Of a DNA stretch of 64,000 nt, positions 53,313-63,871 are shown piece after piece. The notes beneath the pieces were generated by a model, which had not been told where the DNA came from, searched no databases, and saw only the letters and a program-made list of their open reading frames with translations. Position 1 is the first letter of the stretch. Every line of letters starts with the position of its first letter. The position numbers were made by a program, and so were the translations under genes. Source of the DNA: Prevotella sp. (GTDB taxonomy: Bacteria; Bacteroidota; Bacteroidia; Bacteroidales; Bacteroidaceae); assembly GCA_024688365.1 (NCBI GenBank), contig JAILEG010000011.1, positions 113,974 to 177,973 on the forward strand. The letters run 5' to 3'.

Positions 53313-53759
53313 TTAGATTATAGTTGTGTTACCACCTACTGCCTTGATAGCTTCCTCAGCTGTCTTAGAGAAAGCATTTGCTGAAACTTCCAGCTTAGCC
53401 TTCAACTCACCATTACCGAGAATCTTTACAAGTTCCTTGCCGTTGGTAAGCCCAGCTGCCTTGAGTTCCTCAACACCAATCTTTGTGAGATTGTTCTTCT
53501 CGGCAAGAGCCTGAAGCGTAGAGAGGTTTACAGCGAAATACTCCTTGTGGTTGATATTCTTGAAACCGGCCTTCGGAACACGACGCTGCAGAGGCATCTG
53601 ACCACCCTCGAAGCCAATCTTCTTCTTATAACCAGAGCGAGCCTTGGCACCCTTGTGACCACGGGTAGAAGTACCACCAAGTCCAGAACCTGGACCACGG
53701 CCGATACGACGACGTGAATGTGTAGAGCCAGCAGCTGGTTTCAAATTATTTAATTTCAT
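53313..53759 (-). CDS. rplO: 50S ribosomal protein L15
   Basis: This 148-residue protein has the glycine/arginine-rich N-terminus (HSRRRIGRGPGSGLGGTSTRGHKG...ARSGYKKKIGFEGGQMPLQRRVPK) that threads into the 50S core and a small C-terminal fold. Standard length. Confidence 0.97.
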   Translation of the reverse strand: MKLNNLKPAAGSTHSRRRIGRGPGSGLGGTSTRGHKGAKARSGYKKKIGFEGGQMPLQRRVPKAGFKNINHKEYFAVNLSTLQALAEKNNLTKIGVEELKAAGLTNGKELVKILGNGELKAKLEVSANAFSKTAEEAIKAVGGNTTII

Positions 53760-53786
53760 AATTACTGTTTTCTTTTAAAAGATTAA

Positions 53787-53963
53787 TTAATCAATTACTG
53801 ATACCAGATGGTGTACCTTACGGATCATACCGCGGCTGCTTGGAGTATCCTCTACTTCTACAACCTGAGAGATTTTGTGGAGTCCCAGTGCGAGCAAAGT
53901 ACTTTTCTGGTCTTTCGGAGCGCCAATACGGCTCTTAATCTGCTTAATCTTAATTGTTGCCAT
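53787..53963 (-). CDS. rpmD: 50S ribosomal protein L30
   Basis: This 58-residue protein (MATIKIKQIKSRIGAPKDQK...HHLVSVID) lies between rpsE and rplO. It has the typical L30 motif LLALGLHKISQVVEVEDTPS and a C-terminal MIRKVHHLV. It starts at ATG 53963, 21 bases after rpsE. Confidence 0.95.
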   Translation of the reverse strand: MATIKIKQIKSRIGAPKDQKSTLLALGLHKISQVVEVEDTPSSRGMIRKVHHLVSVID

Positions 53964-53984
53964 AATTATAATACCTCCAAATGA

Positions 53985-54497
53985 TTAACCGTTAAAAACT
54001 TTGTCCATGCTGATACCACGCTCGCCAGCAACCGTATATGCGTCACGCATACTTGCCAACGCTGCAATAGTAGCCTTCACAAGGTTATGAGGGTTGGAAG
54101 ACCCTTTTGACTTTGCAATCACATCAGTAATACCAGCACTCTCAAGAACGGCACGCATAGCACCACCGGCCTTCAGACCAGTACCAGCCGCAGCCGGCTT
54201 AAGAAGCACATAAGCACCACTGAAGCGAGCTTCTGCCTCGTGAGGAACAGTACCCTTCAGCACGGGAACCTTTACAAGATTCTTCTTTGCAGCATCAGTA
54301 CCCTTCTGGATAGCAGCTGTAACCTCACCAGCCTTACCAAGTCCCCAGCCGATAACGCCTTTACCGTCACCAACAACGACGATAGCAGCGAATGTGAAAG
54401 TACGACCACCCTTGGTAACCTTCGTTACACGGTTGATAGCAACCAAGCGGTCTTTCAGTTCTACGTCACTATTTACTTTTACTTTATTCATTGCCAT
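53985..54497 (-). CDS. rpsE: 30S ribosomal protein S5
   Basis: This 170-residue protein has [28 protein letters not shown] and the [17 protein letters not shown] block, both typical of S5, which guards translational accuracy at the 30S body-neck. It starts six bases after rplR's stop. Confidence 0.97.
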   Translation of the reverse strand: MAMNKVKVNSDVELKDRLVAINRVTKVTKGGRTFTFAAIVVVGDGKGVIGWGLGKAGEVTAAIQKGTDAAKKNLVKVPVLKGTVPHEAEARFSGAYVLLKPAAAGTGLKAGGAMRAVLESAGITDVIAKSKGSSNPHNLVKATIAALASMRDAYTVAGERGISMDKVFNG

Positions 54498-54503
54498 AAT
54501 CGT

Positions 54504-54848
54504 TTAGAATTTAAGTCCTCCTTCACGGGCTGCGTCAGCCAAAGCCTGTACACGACCGTGATAGAGATAACCGTTACGGTCAAAAACCACCTGCTCTACA
54601 CCAGCAGCCTTGGCATGCTCAGCAACGAGCTCACCCACCTTCTTAGCCTGATCAATCTTAGCCATTTTCTCAAGGCCAAGTGAAGAAGCAGAAGCGAGGG
54701 TTGTTCCGGTCAGATCATTAATAACCTGTGCATAAATCTGCTTATTGCTGCGGAAAACACTCAGACGTGGGCGCTCTGCAGTACCGTTCACACTCTTACG
54801 AATGCGGAACTTTATCTTAAGTCTTCTTTGTTCTTTCTTTGTTGTCAT
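54504..54848 (-). CDS. rplR: 50S ribosomal protein L18
   Basis: This 114-residue 5S-rRNA-binding protein has the basic N-terminus ([29 protein letters not shown]), the [17 protein letters not shown] strand and [26 protein letters not shown] at the end. Confidence 0.97.
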   Translation of the reverse strand: MTTKKEQRRLKIKFRIRKSVNGTAERPRLSVFRSNKQIYAQVINDLTGTTLASASSLGLEKMAKIDQAKKVGELVAEHAKAAGVEQVVFDRNGYLYHGRVQALADAAREGGLKF

Positions 54849-54869
54849 AATCGTAATGAATTATTAAAG

Positions 54870-55436
54870 TTACTTAGCTGCAGCTGTCTTACCAGACTTT
54901 CTGCGAATAACCTCACCCTTGAACAGGATACCCTTACCCTTATAAGGCTCAGGCTTACGGAAAGAACGAATCTTAGCACAGATGAGACCAAGCAGCTGCT
55001 TGTCAGCTGATTCAAGAGAGATGATTGGGTTCTGGTTACGCTCACTCTTTGTCTCAACCTTAACCTCAGCAGGAAGCTGGATAAAGATAGGGTGAGTATA
55101 ACCAAGTGAGAACTCAACCAAGTTGCCCTGGTTAGATACACGATAACCTACACCAACAAGCTCCAGTGTCTTCTGATAGCCCTCACTGACACCAACAACC
55201 ATGTTGTTAACCAGTGAACGGTAAAGGCCATGGAAAGCCTGCTTCTGCTTGTAGTTTACAGGGCTGTTCTCGTCAACCTCAAATGTTACCTGACCATCCT
55301 CAATGACAGTCTTGATAGAAGCGTCAACCTTCTGAGAGAGTTCACCCTTAGGACCCTTAACGGTAACAACACCGTCTTTCAGAGATACTGTAACGCCAGC
55401 CGGGATACTAATTGGTAATTTTCCTATTCTTGACAT
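54870..55436 (-). CDS. rplF: 50S ribosomal protein L6
   Basis: This 188-residue protein starts at ATG 55436 (MSRIGKLPISIPAGV); a ten-residue longer frame overlaps rpsH without support. It is a two-fold alpha/beta repeat, with YRSLVNNMVVGVSEGYQKTLELVGVGYRV and the C-terminal IRSFRKPEPYKGKGI. Confidence 0.97.
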   Translation of the reverse strand: MSRIGKLPISIPAGVTVSLKDGVVTVKGPKGELSQKVDASIKTVIEDGQVTFEVDENSPVNYKQKQAFHGLYRSLVNNMVVGVSEGYQKTLELVGVGYRVSNQGNLVEFSLGYTHPIFIQLPAEVKVETKSERNQNPIISLESADKQLLGLICAKIRSFRKPEPYKGKGILFKGEVIRRKSGKTAAAK

Positions 55437-55450
55437 ATTCAATCCTCCAA

Positions 55451-55846
55451 TTAATAAATGTAGCAAAGAACCTCACCACCGATCTTCTCGGCAGCAGCCT
55501 CCTTGTTGGTCATTACACCTTTAGACGTGGAAAGGATAGCTATTCCAAGTCCGTTAATAACTCTCGGCATGTCTTTATAGCCAGTATACCGGCGAAGACC
55601 TGGTGTGGAAACGCGCTTCAAGCTCTTGATAGCGCTTTGCTTCGTTACAGGATCGTACTTCAGTGCGACCTTGATTGAACCTTGGGGACCATCCTCAATG
55701 AACTTGTAGTTCAGGATGTAACCCTTCTCGAAGAGAATCTTAGTGATAGACTTCTTCAAGTTAGACGCAGGAACCTCAACAACACGGTGATGAGCCATGA
55801 TTGCATTTCTGAGTCTTGTCAGATAATCTGCTATTGGATCTGTCAT
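55451..55846 (-). CDS. rpsH: 30S ribosomal protein S8
   Basis: This 131-residue 16S-binding protein starts MTDPIADYLTRLRNAIMAHH and has the C-terminal GLGIAILSTSKGVMTNKEA block. In enterobacteria S8 represses the spc operon; an equivalent site was not identified here. Confidence 0.97.
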   Translation of the reverse strand: MTDPIADYLTRLRNAIMAHHRVVEVPASNLKKSITKILFEKGYILNYKFIEDGPQGSIKVALKYDPVTKQSAIKSLKRVSTPGLRRYTGYKDMPRVINGLGIAILSTSKGVMTNKEAAAEKIGGEVLCYIY

Positions 55847-55971
55847 AAAATATAAATGTTTAATTAATCGGGACTACCCCGACAATATTAAAAAAGTCGA
55901 TAGGAAGCGGACAGTGGACAGGCTGTATCCGTCAGATGCACCCTCTTCACCATCCGCACCGACATATCTGC

Positions 55972-56274
55972 TTACCAGCTTGCTTTCTTTACTCCAGGAA
56001 TAAGTCCTTGAGAAGCCATCTCACGGAACTGGATACGAGAGAGACCGAACTGACGGATATAACCCTTTGGACGTCCAGTAATCTTGCAACGATTGTGGAG
56101 ACGGATTGGGTTGGCGTTCTTTGGAATCTCCTGCAACTTACGTGCAGCCTCATAAGCCTTCTCTGGGTCATTAGAGGTAGCGATAATCTTCTTAAGAGCT
56201 GCGCGTTTCTCAGCATAGCGAGCAACAAGCTTTGCACGCTTTACCTCGCGAGCCTTCATTGATTCTTTTGCCAT
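55972..56274 (-). CDS. rpsN: 30S ribosomal protein S14 (zinc-lacking long form)
   Basis: This 100-residue S14 of the long, C-minus class ([20 protein letters not shown]...[22 protein letters not shown]) lacks the CxxC...CxxC zinc site of the short form. It lies between rplE and rpsH; 125 bases separate it from rpsH. Confidence 0.96.
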   Translation of the reverse strand: MAKESMKAREVKRAKLVARYAEKRAALKKIIATSNDPEKAYEAARKLQEIPKNANPIRLHNRCKITGRPKGYIRQFGLSRIQFREMASQGLIPGVKKASW

Positions 56275-56279
56275 ATCAA

Positions 56280-56834
56280 TTAATCGTTTTTAGCATTCTT
56301 GAATGGAAGTCCGAAGCCCTTCAGTAAAGCATAGCCCTCTTCGTCAGTCTTAGCTGATGTAACGAAGGTAATGTTCATACCCTGGATGCGGTCAACCTGA
56401 TCGATATTAATCTCCGGGAAAATTATCTGCTCGGTAATACCGAGAGTGTAGTTTCCACGGCCATCAAACTTGCTCTCAATCCCCTTGAAGTCACGGATAC
56501 GTGGCAGAGACACGCGGACAAGCTTCTCAAGGAACTCATACATCCGCTCCCTACGCAATGTGACCATAACACCAATAGGCATCTTCTTACGCAGCTTGAA
56601 GTTCGCAATATCCTTACGAGAATAAGTTGCGACAGCTTTCTGGCCTGTGATAGAGGAAATCTCATTGACAGCAACCTCGATAATCTTCTTATCCTGTGTT
56701 GCATCACCAAGACCTTGATTGATAACAATCTTCTTCAGGACAGGAACCTGCATAGGTGAAGAATAGTTGAACTGCTTCTGCAGAGCAGGAACAATCTGCT
56801 CCTTATACTGTTTCTTTAACTGAGCTGTATTCAT
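56280..56834 (-). CDS. rplE: 50S ribosomal protein L5
   Basis: This 184-residue 5S-rRNA and P-tRNA contact protein has [30 protein letters not shown] and [33 protein letters not shown]. Its start overlaps the rplX stop by one base. Confidence 0.97.
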   Translation of the reverse strand: MNTAQLKKQYKEQIVPALQKQFNYSSPMQVPVLKKIVINQGLGDATQDKKIIEVAVNEISSITGQKAVATYSRKDIANFKLRKKMPIGVMVTLRRERMYEFLEKLVRVSLPRIRDFKGIESKFDGRGNYTLGITEQIIFPEINIDQVDRIQGMNITFVTSAKTDEEGYALLKGFGLPFKNAKND

Positions 56835-57151
56835 TACTTGATTTCCTCCCCTGACTTTTTAGCGATACGCTTGACAGTCTTGCCCTCACGCTCAATCTTG
56901 ATACGTGTGGCCTTGCCGCTCTTCGGATCGATAAGACTTATGTTTGAGATATGAATTGCAGCCTCCTGCTTCACAATACCACCCTGCGGGTTGGCAGCAG
57001 AAGGTTTCGTACTCTTTGAGACCATGTTCACGCCCTCAACAATAGCACGCTCCTTATCTGCGATGACCTTGAGCACCTTTCCAGTCTTGCCCTTATCTGC
57101 ACCAGCAAGGACAATGACCTGATCGTCTTTCTTTATATGGAATTTTGCCAT
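56834..57151 (-). CDS. rplX: 50S ribosomal protein L24
   Basis: This 105-residue assembly protein starts at ATG 57151 ([24 protein letters not shown]). It contains a KOW-type strand and ends [15 protein letters not shown]. An alternative start four codons upstream is possible. Confidence 0.96.
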   Translation of the reverse strand: MAKFHIKKDDQVIVLAGADKGKTGKVLKVIADKERAIVEGVNMVSKSTKPSAANPQGGIVKQEAAIHISNISLIDPKSGKATRIKIEREGKTVKRIAKKSGEEIK

Positions 57152-57172
57152 TTTATTATTCAATTTAATAAA

Positions 57173-57538
57173 TTAAAGAACCTCAGGTGCCAAAGAAACG
57201 ACCTTCATGTTCACTGCACGCAGCTCGCGGGCAACAGGGCCGAAGATACGGCTGCCACGAATTTCACCTGCATTGTTGAGCAATACACATGCGTTGTCAT
57301 CGAAGCGGATGTATGAACCATCTGCACGGCGGATTTCCTTCTTTGTGCGAACGATCAAAGCCTTTGATACTGCACCCTTTTTCAATTCACTTGATGGGAT
57401 GACGTCCTGTACAGCAACTACGATAACGTCACCAACACTTGCATAACGACGGCCTGTACCACCCAGTACACGAATGCACTTAGCCTCACGGGCACCGCTG
57501 TTATCACATACTGTAAGTTTTGATTCTGTCTGTATCAT
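57173..57538 (-). CDS. rplN: 50S ribosomal protein L14
   Basis: This 121-residue protein has [20 protein letters not shown], the [19 protein letters not shown] loop and the [14 protein letters not shown]-terminus that contacts the 16S rRNA in a bridge. Two bases separate it from rpsQ. Confidence 0.97.
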   Translation of the reverse strand: MIQTESKLTVCDNSGAREAKCIRVLGGTGRRYASVGDVIVVAVQDVIPSSELKKGAVSKALIVRTKKEIRRADGSYIRFDDNACVLLNNAGEIRGSRIFGPVARELRAVNMKVVSLAPEVL

Positions 57539-57540
57539 AA

Positions 57541-57798
57541 TTACTTAGCTTTTTCTACGATTTGAACTAATCTCCATCTCTTTGTCTTAGAAAGAGGACG
57601 AGTCTCCATAATCAGCACTGTATCACCTACATTTGCCTCATTCTTCTCGTCATGCGCATGGTATTTCTTCGTCTTCTGGACGAACTTACCATAAATAGGG
57701 TGCTTCTCCTTGAACTTAGCTGCAATAACGATGGTTTTATCCATTTTGTTGCTGATAACGACACCCTGTCTTACTTTTCTTAAATTTCTTGTTTCCAT
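57541..57798 (-). CDS. rpsQ: 30S ribosomal protein S17
   Basis: This 85-residue OB-fold protein starts at [22 protein letters not shown] (ATG 57798, although ATG 57807 is open). It has the [19 protein letters not shown] and [14 protein letters not shown] motifs. Confidence 0.96.
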   Translation of the reverse strand: METRNLRKVRQGVVISNKMDKTIVIAAKFKEKHPIYGKFVQKTKKYHAHDEKNEANVGDTVLIMETRPLSKTKRWRLVQIVEKAK

Positions 57799-57809
57799 CT
57801 GGACCATTG

Positions 57810-58004
57810 TTATTTGTTAAGTTCTCTCTGACGAAGTTCTGTTTTCATACGTGCGATATCACGACGAGCGGCCTTAATCTGAGATGGATTCTCAAGCGGA
57901 GTAATCTGATGATTCAGCTTCATCTTAGACAGAGCTGTCTCAGCATTCTCAATCTTCTCAACCAAATCCTTGGTATCGAGTTCCTTTACTTCTTTAATCT
58001 TCAT
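57810..58004 (-). CDS. rpmC: 50S ribosomal protein L29
   Basis: This 64-residue two-helix protein at the tunnel exit ([20 protein letters not shown], ending [16 protein letters not shown]) lies between rplP and rpsQ, with five bases to rplP. Confidence 0.96.
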   Translation of the reverse strand: MKIKEVKELDTKDLVEKIENAETALSKMKLNHQITPLENPSQIKAARRDIARMKTELRQRELNK

Positions 58005-58009
58005 CTTTC

Positions 58010-58438
58010 TTAAGCGTTTTTATCGAAATCACGTCTAACAATAAACTTTGTCTTAACAGGCAGCTTCTGTGCAGCGAGACGAAGCGCCTCCTTTGCGATG
58101 TCAAAGCTTACACCTTCTACTTCAAAGAGGACACGACCTGGAGTCACCGGTGCTACCCATCCTGCGGGATCACCCTTACCCTTACCCATGCGGACATCGG
58201 CAGGCTTGCGAGTAATCGGCTTATCTGGGAAGATACGGATCCAGACCTGGCCCTGACGGTTCATATAGCGGTTCACTGCTACACGAGCGGCCTCAATCTG
58301 ACGGCTGTCGATCCACTTGGCCTCAAGGGTCTTGATGCCGAATGAGCCGAAAGCCAGCTGTGTACCTCTGTGGGCGTTGCCTTTATTGCCACGTCCGTCT
58401 TGAGGTCTTCTATATTTTACTCTTTTTGGCTGTAACAT
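58010..58438 (-). CDS. rplP: 50S ribosomal protein L16
   Basis: This 142-residue protein near the A site starts [20 protein letters not shown] and has [24 protein letters not shown] and [23 protein letters not shown]. Standard length. Confidence 0.97.
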   Translation of the reverse strand: MLQPKRVKYRRPQDGRGNKGNAHRGTQLAFGSFGIKTLEAKWIDSRQIEAARVAVNRYMNRQGQVWIRIFPDKPITRKPADVRMGKGKGDPAGWVAPVTPGRVLFEVEGVSFDIAKEALRLAAQKLPVKTKFIVRRDFDKNA

Positions 58439-58452
58439 GATAGCTTCTTCTT

Positions 58453-59184
58453 TTAACGGTTATTGTTTCTTCTGCGATTACCTCTGCCAGAACGGCCACC
58501 ACCATTGTTAGAGCGGCTGCTGTTCTTCTCCTGGGCGAAGTTCGGGGTGAGGTCAACCTTGTTGTAGACTTCTCCACGGCAAATCCAAACCTTGATACCC
58601 AGCAGACCTACCTTAGTAAGGGCTTCTGTCTGACAATAATCGATGTCTGCGCGGAAAGTGTGCAACGGAGTACGACCCTCCTTGAACATTTCCTTACGTG
58701 CCATCTCGGCACCGTTCAGACGACCAGTAATTTGAATCTTGATACCCTCAGCACCAGCACGCATCGTGTTGGCTATGGCCATCTTGATAGCACGACGGTA
58801 AGCTATCTTACCCTCAACCTGGCGAGCGATGTTGTTACCAACGATGTTAGCGTCAAGTTCAGGCTTCTTAACCTCGAAGATATTAATCTGAATCTCCTTC
58901 TTGAAAAGATTCTTCAATTCTTCCTTCAGCTTATCTACATCCTGACCACCTTTACCGATGACAATACCCGGACGAGCCGTGCAAATAGTAATGGTGACGA
59001 GCTTCAATGTGCGCTCAATGACAATACGGGAAACGCTTGCTTTCTCCAGGCGCTTGCTCAGGTACGTACGGATCTTGCGGTCCTCTACGAGGCTGTCCCC
59101 GAAATTCTTGCCACCGAACCAATTTGACTCCCAACCGCGGATGATACCAAGACGGTTGCTAATTGGATTAACTTTCTGTCCCAT
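58453..59184 (-). CDS. rpsC: 30S ribosomal protein S3
   Basis: This 243-residue protein carries a KH domain ([21 protein letters not shown]) and the C-terminal domain ending in a basic, Asn/Arg/Gly-rich low-complexity tail ([20 protein letters not shown]). It binds at the mRNA entry channel and follows rplV by eight bases. Confidence 0.97.
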   Translation of the reverse strand: MGQKVNPISNRLGIIRGWESNWFGGKNFGDSLVEDRKIRTYLSKRLEKASVSRIVIERTLKLVTITICTARPGIVIGKGGQDVDKLKEELKNLFKKEIQINIFEVKKPELDANIVGNNIARQVEGKIAYRRAIKMAIANTMRAGAEGIKIQITGRLNGAEMARKEMFKEGRTPLHTFRADIDYCQTEALTKVGLLGIKVWICRGEVYNKVDLTPNFAQEKNSSRSNNGGGRSGRGNRRRNNNR

Positions 59185-59192
59185 TCTACTAT

Positions 59193-59606
59193 TTATTTAT
59201 CATCATTATTAGCGTCAGCCTTCGACTCAACGAAGAGAGTGACGTGGTTAGAACGTTTGCGGATTCTGTAGCCACGGCCCTGTGGTGCAGGACGCATGCG
59301 CTTCATTGTAACGCCTTCGTCAACGAAGACCTTTGAGATATAAAGTTCACCGTCCTCAGCCTTGCGGTCATTCTTAGCCTCCCAGTTGGCAATAGCTGAA
59401 CGCAGAAGTTTCTCAACGTTCTGGGCAGCCGCCTTCTTGGAGAATCTCAGCACGCCAAGGGCACGATTGACCTCCATACCACGAACCATGTCAACAACAT
59501 AGCGCATCTTGCGTGGAGAAGAAGGACAGTCCTTGAGCTTTGCAAAATACTGGCTTTTCAAGGCTTCCTTGCGAGCCTCAGCCTTTATATGTTTTCTTGC
59601 TCCCAT
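59193..59606 (-). CDS. rplV: 50S ribosomal protein L22
   Basis: This 137-residue protein has the [31 protein letters not shown] core and the long beta-hairpin loop ([21 protein letters not shown]) that lines the exit tunnel. Its N-terminus ([20 protein letters not shown]) is a slight lineage-type extension. Confidence 0.97.
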   Translation of the reverse strand: MGARKHIKAEARKEALKSQYFAKLKDCPSSPRKMRYVVDMVRGMEVNRALGVLRFSKKAAAQNVEKLLRSAIANWEAKNDRKAEDGELYISKVFVDEGVTMKRMRPAPQGRGYRIRKRSNHVTLFVESKADANNDDK

Positions 59607-59643
59607 TATATTTTTCTATTATTCTAAATGGATTATGACCTGA

Positions 59644-59913
59644 TTACTTCTTGTTGTTGCCAGAGTGACCACCGAAACGGCGCGTAGGGCTGAACTCTCC
59701 GAGCTTGTGACCTACCATGTTCTCCGTAATGTAAACAGGGATAAATTTGTTTCCGTTATGAACTGCAACAGTGTGACCCACGAAGTCCGGGGAGATCATT
59801 GATGCTCTGGCCCATGTCTTGACAACATTCTGCTTACCACTCTCATTCATGGCGAGAATCTTCTTCTCGAGTGATACGTTGATGTATGGACCCTTTTTTA
59901 ATGAACGACTCAT
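59644..59913 (-). CDS. rpsS: 30S ribosomal protein S19
   Basis: This 89-residue protein of the 30S head has [63 protein letters not shown] in order. It is close to rplB with 22 bases between. Confidence 0.97.
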   Translation of the reverse strand: MSRSLKKGPYINVSLEKKILAMNESGKQNVVKTWARASMISPDFVGHTVAVHNGNKFIPVYITENMVGHKLGEFSPTRRFGGHSGNNKK

Positions 59914-59935
59914 AATTTACTCTTAATTACTTTGA

Positions 59936-60763
59936 TTACTTCTTGTTAGCTCTCTCAATGATGTACTTGTTTGAAAGCTTCTTAGGTGCACGAGTCTTGA
60001 GACCCTTAGCGTACAAGCCCTTGCGTGAACGTGGGTGACCACCTGACTGACGGCCCTCACCACCACCCATCGGGTGATCAACAGGGTTCATAACAACACC
60101 ACGGTTGTGAGGACGACGGCCCAACCAGCGGGAGCGACCAGCCTTACCAGACTGCTCAAGCGCGTGGTCAGAGTTGCCTACACTACCAACAGTTGCCTTA
60201 CAAGCTGACAGAATCTGGCGTGTCTCACCAGAAGGGAGCTTGATGACACAGTAACTGCCTTCACGAGAAGTAAGCTGAGCAAAGTTACCAGCCGAACGAA
60301 CGAGCAAAGCACCCTGCCCTGGACGTAACTCAATGTTGTGAATTACGGTACCAACAGGAATGTTAGCCAGTGGGAGGGCATTTCCAACCTCAGGTGCTGC
60401 CTCAGCACCTGACATCAGAGTAGCACCTACCTGCAGTCCGTTAGGAGCAATAATGTAACGTTTTTCACCATCAGCATAGTATAACAGCGCAATACGAGCT
60501 GAGCGGTTATGGTCATACTCGATTGTTTTCACTACAGCTGGAACACCATCTTTCTCTCGCTTGAAGTCGATAAGACGATACTTCCTCTTATGACCGCCGC
60601 CCTTGTAGCGGACAGTCATCTTACCGGTGTTGTTTCGACCACCGGTAGAACGTTTACCGTAAACGAGAGACTTCTCTGGCACGGATGCAGTAATATCCTC
60701 GAACGTGCCAATAACCTTGTGTCTTTGTCCCGGTGTGACCGGGTTTAATTTACGTACTGCCAT
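59936..60763 (-). CDS. rplB: 50S ribosomal protein L2
   Basis: This 275-residue protein is essential for peptidyl transfer. Motifs include [46 protein letters not shown] and the catalytic-region [23 protein letters not shown] with its conserved His. Standard length. Confidence 0.98.
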   Translation of the reverse strand: MAVRKLNPVTPGQRHKVIGTFEDITASVPEKSLVYGKRSTGGRNNTGKMTVRYKGGGHKRKYRLIDFKREKDGVPAVVKTIEYDHNRSARIALLYYADGEKRYIIAPNGLQVGATLMSGAEAAPEVGNALPLANIPVGTVIHNIELRPGQGALLVRSAGNFAQLTSREGSYCVIKLPSGETRQILSACKATVGSVGNSDHALEQSGKAGRSRWLGRRPHNRGVVMNPVDHPMGGGEGRQSGGHPRSRKGLYAKGLKTRAPKKLSNKYIIERANKK

Positions 60764-60770
60764 TTTTTAT

Positions 60771-61115
60771 TTAAATATTGCTGTAAAAATCGATTGAATC
60801 GCCATTCTTCAAAGTGACGATAGCCTTCTTGAATGCGTTCTTCTGTCCCTTCACGAGACCAGCCTTTGTATAGCGGGCCTGACGCTTGCCTGCATAACGA
60901 ATCGTATTCACACTCACTACTGTAACGTTGTACAGAGCCTCAACTTCTTTCTTAATCTCAAGCTTGTTTGCCTCAGGCTTCACGATAAAACCATACTTTG
61001 GCTGTGCCGGAATGGTTCTCTTCTCACCCTTGTGCTTTACAACCTTATCCTCAGAAGACTTGTCTGTCAACTTGGTCATCTTCTCAGTGACCACTGGTTT
61101 AATGATAAATCCCAT
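60771..61115 (-). CDS. rplW: 50S ribosomal protein L23
   Basis: This 114-residue exit-tunnel protein binds trigger factor and SRP. It starts MGFIIKPVVTEKMTKLTDKS and has the YGFIVKPEANKLEIKKEVEALYNVTV core. A charged insert of about 16 residues (DKVVKHKGEKRTIPAQPK) lengthens the first loop relative to the usual 95-100 residues. Confidence 0.96.
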   Translation of the reverse strand: MGFIIKPVVTEKMTKLTDKSSEDKVVKHKGEKRTIPAQPKYGFIVKPEANKLEIKKEVEALYNVTVVSVNTIRYAGKRQARYTKAGLVKGQKNAFKKAIVTLKNGDSIDFYSNI

Positions 61116-61138
61116 AATTCTTATCTGTCTCCTAATTA

Positions 61139-61768
61139 TTACTTGGTTAAGATTTCGTCGATGACCTTCAGAGAATTCTCGGTGATAACCAGCACATCAG
61201 CATTCAAAACTTTGTACGAATTGACCTGTGCGGCGGTCATCACTTCTGCCTTCTCCAAATTGCGAGCCGACAAATATACATTTTTCTCTACTTCTGGCAA
61301 AAGGAGAAGCACTTTCTTGCCGTCAACTTTCAGATTTTTAGCAATATTTACAAAATCTTTAGTCTTTGGAGCATCAAGATTGAAATCCTCAACGACAACA
61401 ATAGCATTCTCCTGAGCCTTGTAAGCAAAAGCAGACTTGCGTGCAAGAACTTTTACTTTCTTATTCAGCTTAAAGCTATAGTCGCGTGGCTTGGGACCGA
61501 AAACACGACCACCACCAACGAGGACAGGTGAATTGATATCACCGCGGCGAGCGCCGCCGCCGCCCTTCTGACGACCTAACTTACGTGTAGAGCCTGCATG
61601 CTCACTTCTTTCCTTTGACTTGGCTGTGCCCTGACGCTGGTCAGCGAGATACTGCTTTACAGCGAGGTAAAGGACGTGATCGTTAGGCTCAATACCGAAG
61701 ATATTCTCGTTAAGAGTTACCTTGCGGCCGGTCTCCTGACCTTTGATATCTAATACGTTAATATCCAT
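61139..61768 (-). CDS. rplD: 50S ribosomal protein L4
   Basis: This 209-residue protein has the extended tunnel loop ([39 protein letters not shown]) between two halves. Its ATG overlaps the rplC stop by one base. L4 autoregulates the S10 operon in E. coli; no such leader was identified here. Confidence 0.97.
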   Translation of the reverse strand: MDINVLDIKGQETGRKVTLNENIFGIEPNDHVLYLAVKQYLADQRQGTAKSKERSEHAGSTRKLGRQKGGGGARRGDINSPVLVGGGRVFGPKPRDYSFKLNKKVKVLARKSAFAYKAQENAIVVVEDFNLDAPKTKDFVNIAKNLKVDGKKVLLLLPEVEKNVYLSARNLEKAEVMTAAQVNSYKVLNADVLVITENSLKVIDEILTK

Positions 61769-62382
61769 TACTTATTAATTATTACGGTTGAACCAATGCA
61801 TCCAGCCACACTGCCCTTAACAAGAAGGAGATTGTGCTCTGGAATAACCTTTAACACCTGAAGGTTCTGGGTCGTAACCCTGTCACCTCCCATTTGGCCG
61901 CCCATGCGCATGCCCTTGAAGACCTTTGCGGGGTAAGAACAAGCACCGATAGATCCCGGCTTGCGCGCACGGTCATCCTGACCGTGAGTAGACTGTCCTA
62001 CACCACCGAATCCGTGACGCTTCACAACGCCCTGGAAGCCTTTACCCTTTGACGTGCCAACTACATCAACGAACTTCGTGTCGCTGAACAGCTCAACAGT
62101 AATAGTGTCACCGAGGTTATACTCCTCATCAAACTTGAACTCGGCCAAGTGCTTCTTTGGTGTTGTACCTGCTTTCTGGAAGTGTCCCTGCTGCGGCTTG
62201 GAGGTTCTCTTCTCCTTAGCCTCGCCGAAACCTAACTGAACAGCCTTGTAACCATCTTTCTCAACGGTCTTAACCTGGGTTACAACACAAGGACCAGCTT
62301 CGATAACAGTGCACGGTACATTCTTACCGTCGGCACTGAAAACGGATGTCATTCCGATTTTCTTTCCTAATAATCCTGGCAT
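61768..62382 (-). CDS. rplC: 50S ribosomal protein L3
   Basis: This 204-residue protein has [20 protein letters not shown], the [28 protein letters not shown] extended loop toward the peptidyl-transferase centre, and the [20 protein letters not shown]-terminal half. Confidence 0.97.
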   Translation of the reverse strand: MPGLLGKKIGMTSVFSADGKNVPCTVIEAGPCVVTQVKTVEKDGYKAVQLGFGEAKEKRTSKPQQGHFQKAGTTPKKHLAEFKFDEEYNLGDTITVELFSDTKFVDVVGTSKGKGFQGVVKRHGFGGVGQSTHGQDDRARKPGSIGACSYPAKVFKGMRMGGQMGGDRVTTQNLQVLKVIPEHNLLLVKGSVAGCIGSTVIINK

Positions 62383-62453
62383 TTCAATTAATTATTTAAA
62401 AAATGAATGTAAATGCTTTGTTTGTTAAATTCGATACTCTTGTCAACAAATGA

Positions 62454-62759
62454 CTACACCTTAATCTCTACCTCAACACCTGAAGGCAACTCGAGCTTCA
62501 TCAGTGCATCAACGGTCTTTGCCGTTGAACTGTAGATATCAATGAGACGCTTGAAATCGGAGAGCTGGAACTGCTCACGTGATTTCTTATTGACGAATGT
62601 TGAGCGGTTTACAGTGTAAATACGCTTGTGTGTCGGCAATGGAATAGGTCCGCTGACAATAGCACCAGTGGCCTTTACAGCCTTAACAATCTTCTCTGCT
62701 GACTTGTCAACCAACTGGTGGTCGTAAGACTTCAGCTTAATACGAATCTTCTGACTCAT
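62454..62759 (-). CDS. rpsJ: 30S ribosomal protein S10
   Basis: This 101-residue protein ([20 protein letters not shown], then [29 protein letters not shown]) is the classical first gene of the S10 operon and also a transcription antitermination factor. Gaps of 71 bases to rplC and 90 to fusA surround it. Confidence 0.97.
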   Translation of the reverse strand: MSQKIRIKLKSYDHQLVDKSAEKIVKAVKATGAIVSGPIPLPTHKRIYTVNRSTFVNKKSREQFQLSDFKRLIDIYSSTAKTVDALMKLELPSGVEVEIKV

Positions 62760-62794
62760 GTCTGAAATTTAATTTGTGATTGAAATTATATAAG

Positions 62795-62834
62795 CCTGCC
62801 CTCCCATAAGAGTCATACGCTATGAGAGAGCAGG
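62795..62834 (-). promoter_or_regulatory. hairpin in the fusA-rpsJ gap
   Basis: CCTGCTCTC and GAGGGCAGG (minus strand, one G-U) pair around a 22-base loop. There is no U-tract, so an RNA-processing or regulatory role is more likely than termination. Confidence 0.45.
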
Positions 62835-62849
62835 ATTTTGACAGTATCT

Positions 62850-63868
62850 TTACTTAACGAGGTCTGCATGACCGTTCAGCTCCTCAAGAATCTCCTTTGC
62901 GAGACCACTTGATACCGGAGAGTGGTGATCATACTCCATAGAGGAAGTAGCACGACCGGAGGTGATGGTACGCAGAGCTGTCACATAGCCGAACATCTCT
63001 GACAATGGAACCATAGCCTTGACAACACGCGCACCGCTGCGAGCCTCTTCCATACCCTGTACGAGGCCACGACGCTTGTTCAGGTCACCGATAACATCAC
63101 CCATGTTCTCCTCCGGAGTAACAACCTCAACCTTCATGATAGGCTCCATGAGGACAGGTCCTGCCTTCGGGCAAAGCACCTTGAATGCCTGGTGAGCAAC
63201 AAGCTCGAATGACAACTGGTCAGAGTCTACCGGGTGGAAAGAACCATCCGTAAGTGTAACCTTCAGACCTGTCAGTGGGAAGCCACCCAGCACACCGTTG
63301 TTCAGGCAGTCCTTGAATCCCTTCTCTACAGAAGGAATAAACTCCTTAGGCACGTTACCACCCTTGACAACGTTGACAAACTGCAGGTCGCCCTCAGTGT
63401 AGTCCTCATCCTTTGGCTCGATAGTAACATCAATACAAGCGAACTTACCACGGCCACCCGACTGCTTCTTGTAAGTCTCACGGCTCTGAGCTGACTTCGT
63501 GATGGCCTCCTTATAGTGAACCTGCGGCTTACCCTGATTACACTCAACCTTGAACTCACGCTTCAGACGGTCGATGATAATATCAAGGTGGAGCTCACCC
63601 ATACCTGAGATAATGGTCTGGCCACTCTGCTCATCAGTACGGACGGTGAAAGTTGGATCCTCCTCTGCAAGTTTGGCAAGACCGTTGTCAAGCTTGGCAA
63701 CGTCTGCCTGGCTCTTAGGCTCAACAGCGATAGAGATCACAGTATCAGGGAAGGTCATAGACTCCAGTACGATTGGCGCATTCTCATCACAGAGAGTATC
63801 ACCAGTGCGGATATCCTTGAAACCTACACCTGCGCAGATATCACCAGCGTCGATCGACTCCATAGGAA
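62850..63868 (-). CDS. fusA: elongation factor G, C-terminal half (5' part missing at an inverted join)
   Basis: The open frame covers 337 residues from about residue 370 of a roughly 705-residue EF-G: the end of domain II ([24 protein letters not shown]), domain III ([15 protein letters not shown]), domain IV ([25 protein letters not shown]) and domain V ([28 protein letters not shown]). Bases upstream (63866 on) read into a stop and then into a different EF-G on the other strand, so the G domain is not present here. EF-G translocates tRNA-mRNA on the ribosome. The position before rpsJ is the normal str/S10 arrangement. Confidence 0.9.
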
Positions 63869-63871
63869 TTT

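Noticed and set aside
62383..62453. Separate promoter or small gene between rpsJ and rplC
   Set aside because: No -7 box of good quality and no open frame with coding character; ordinary intergenic spacing.
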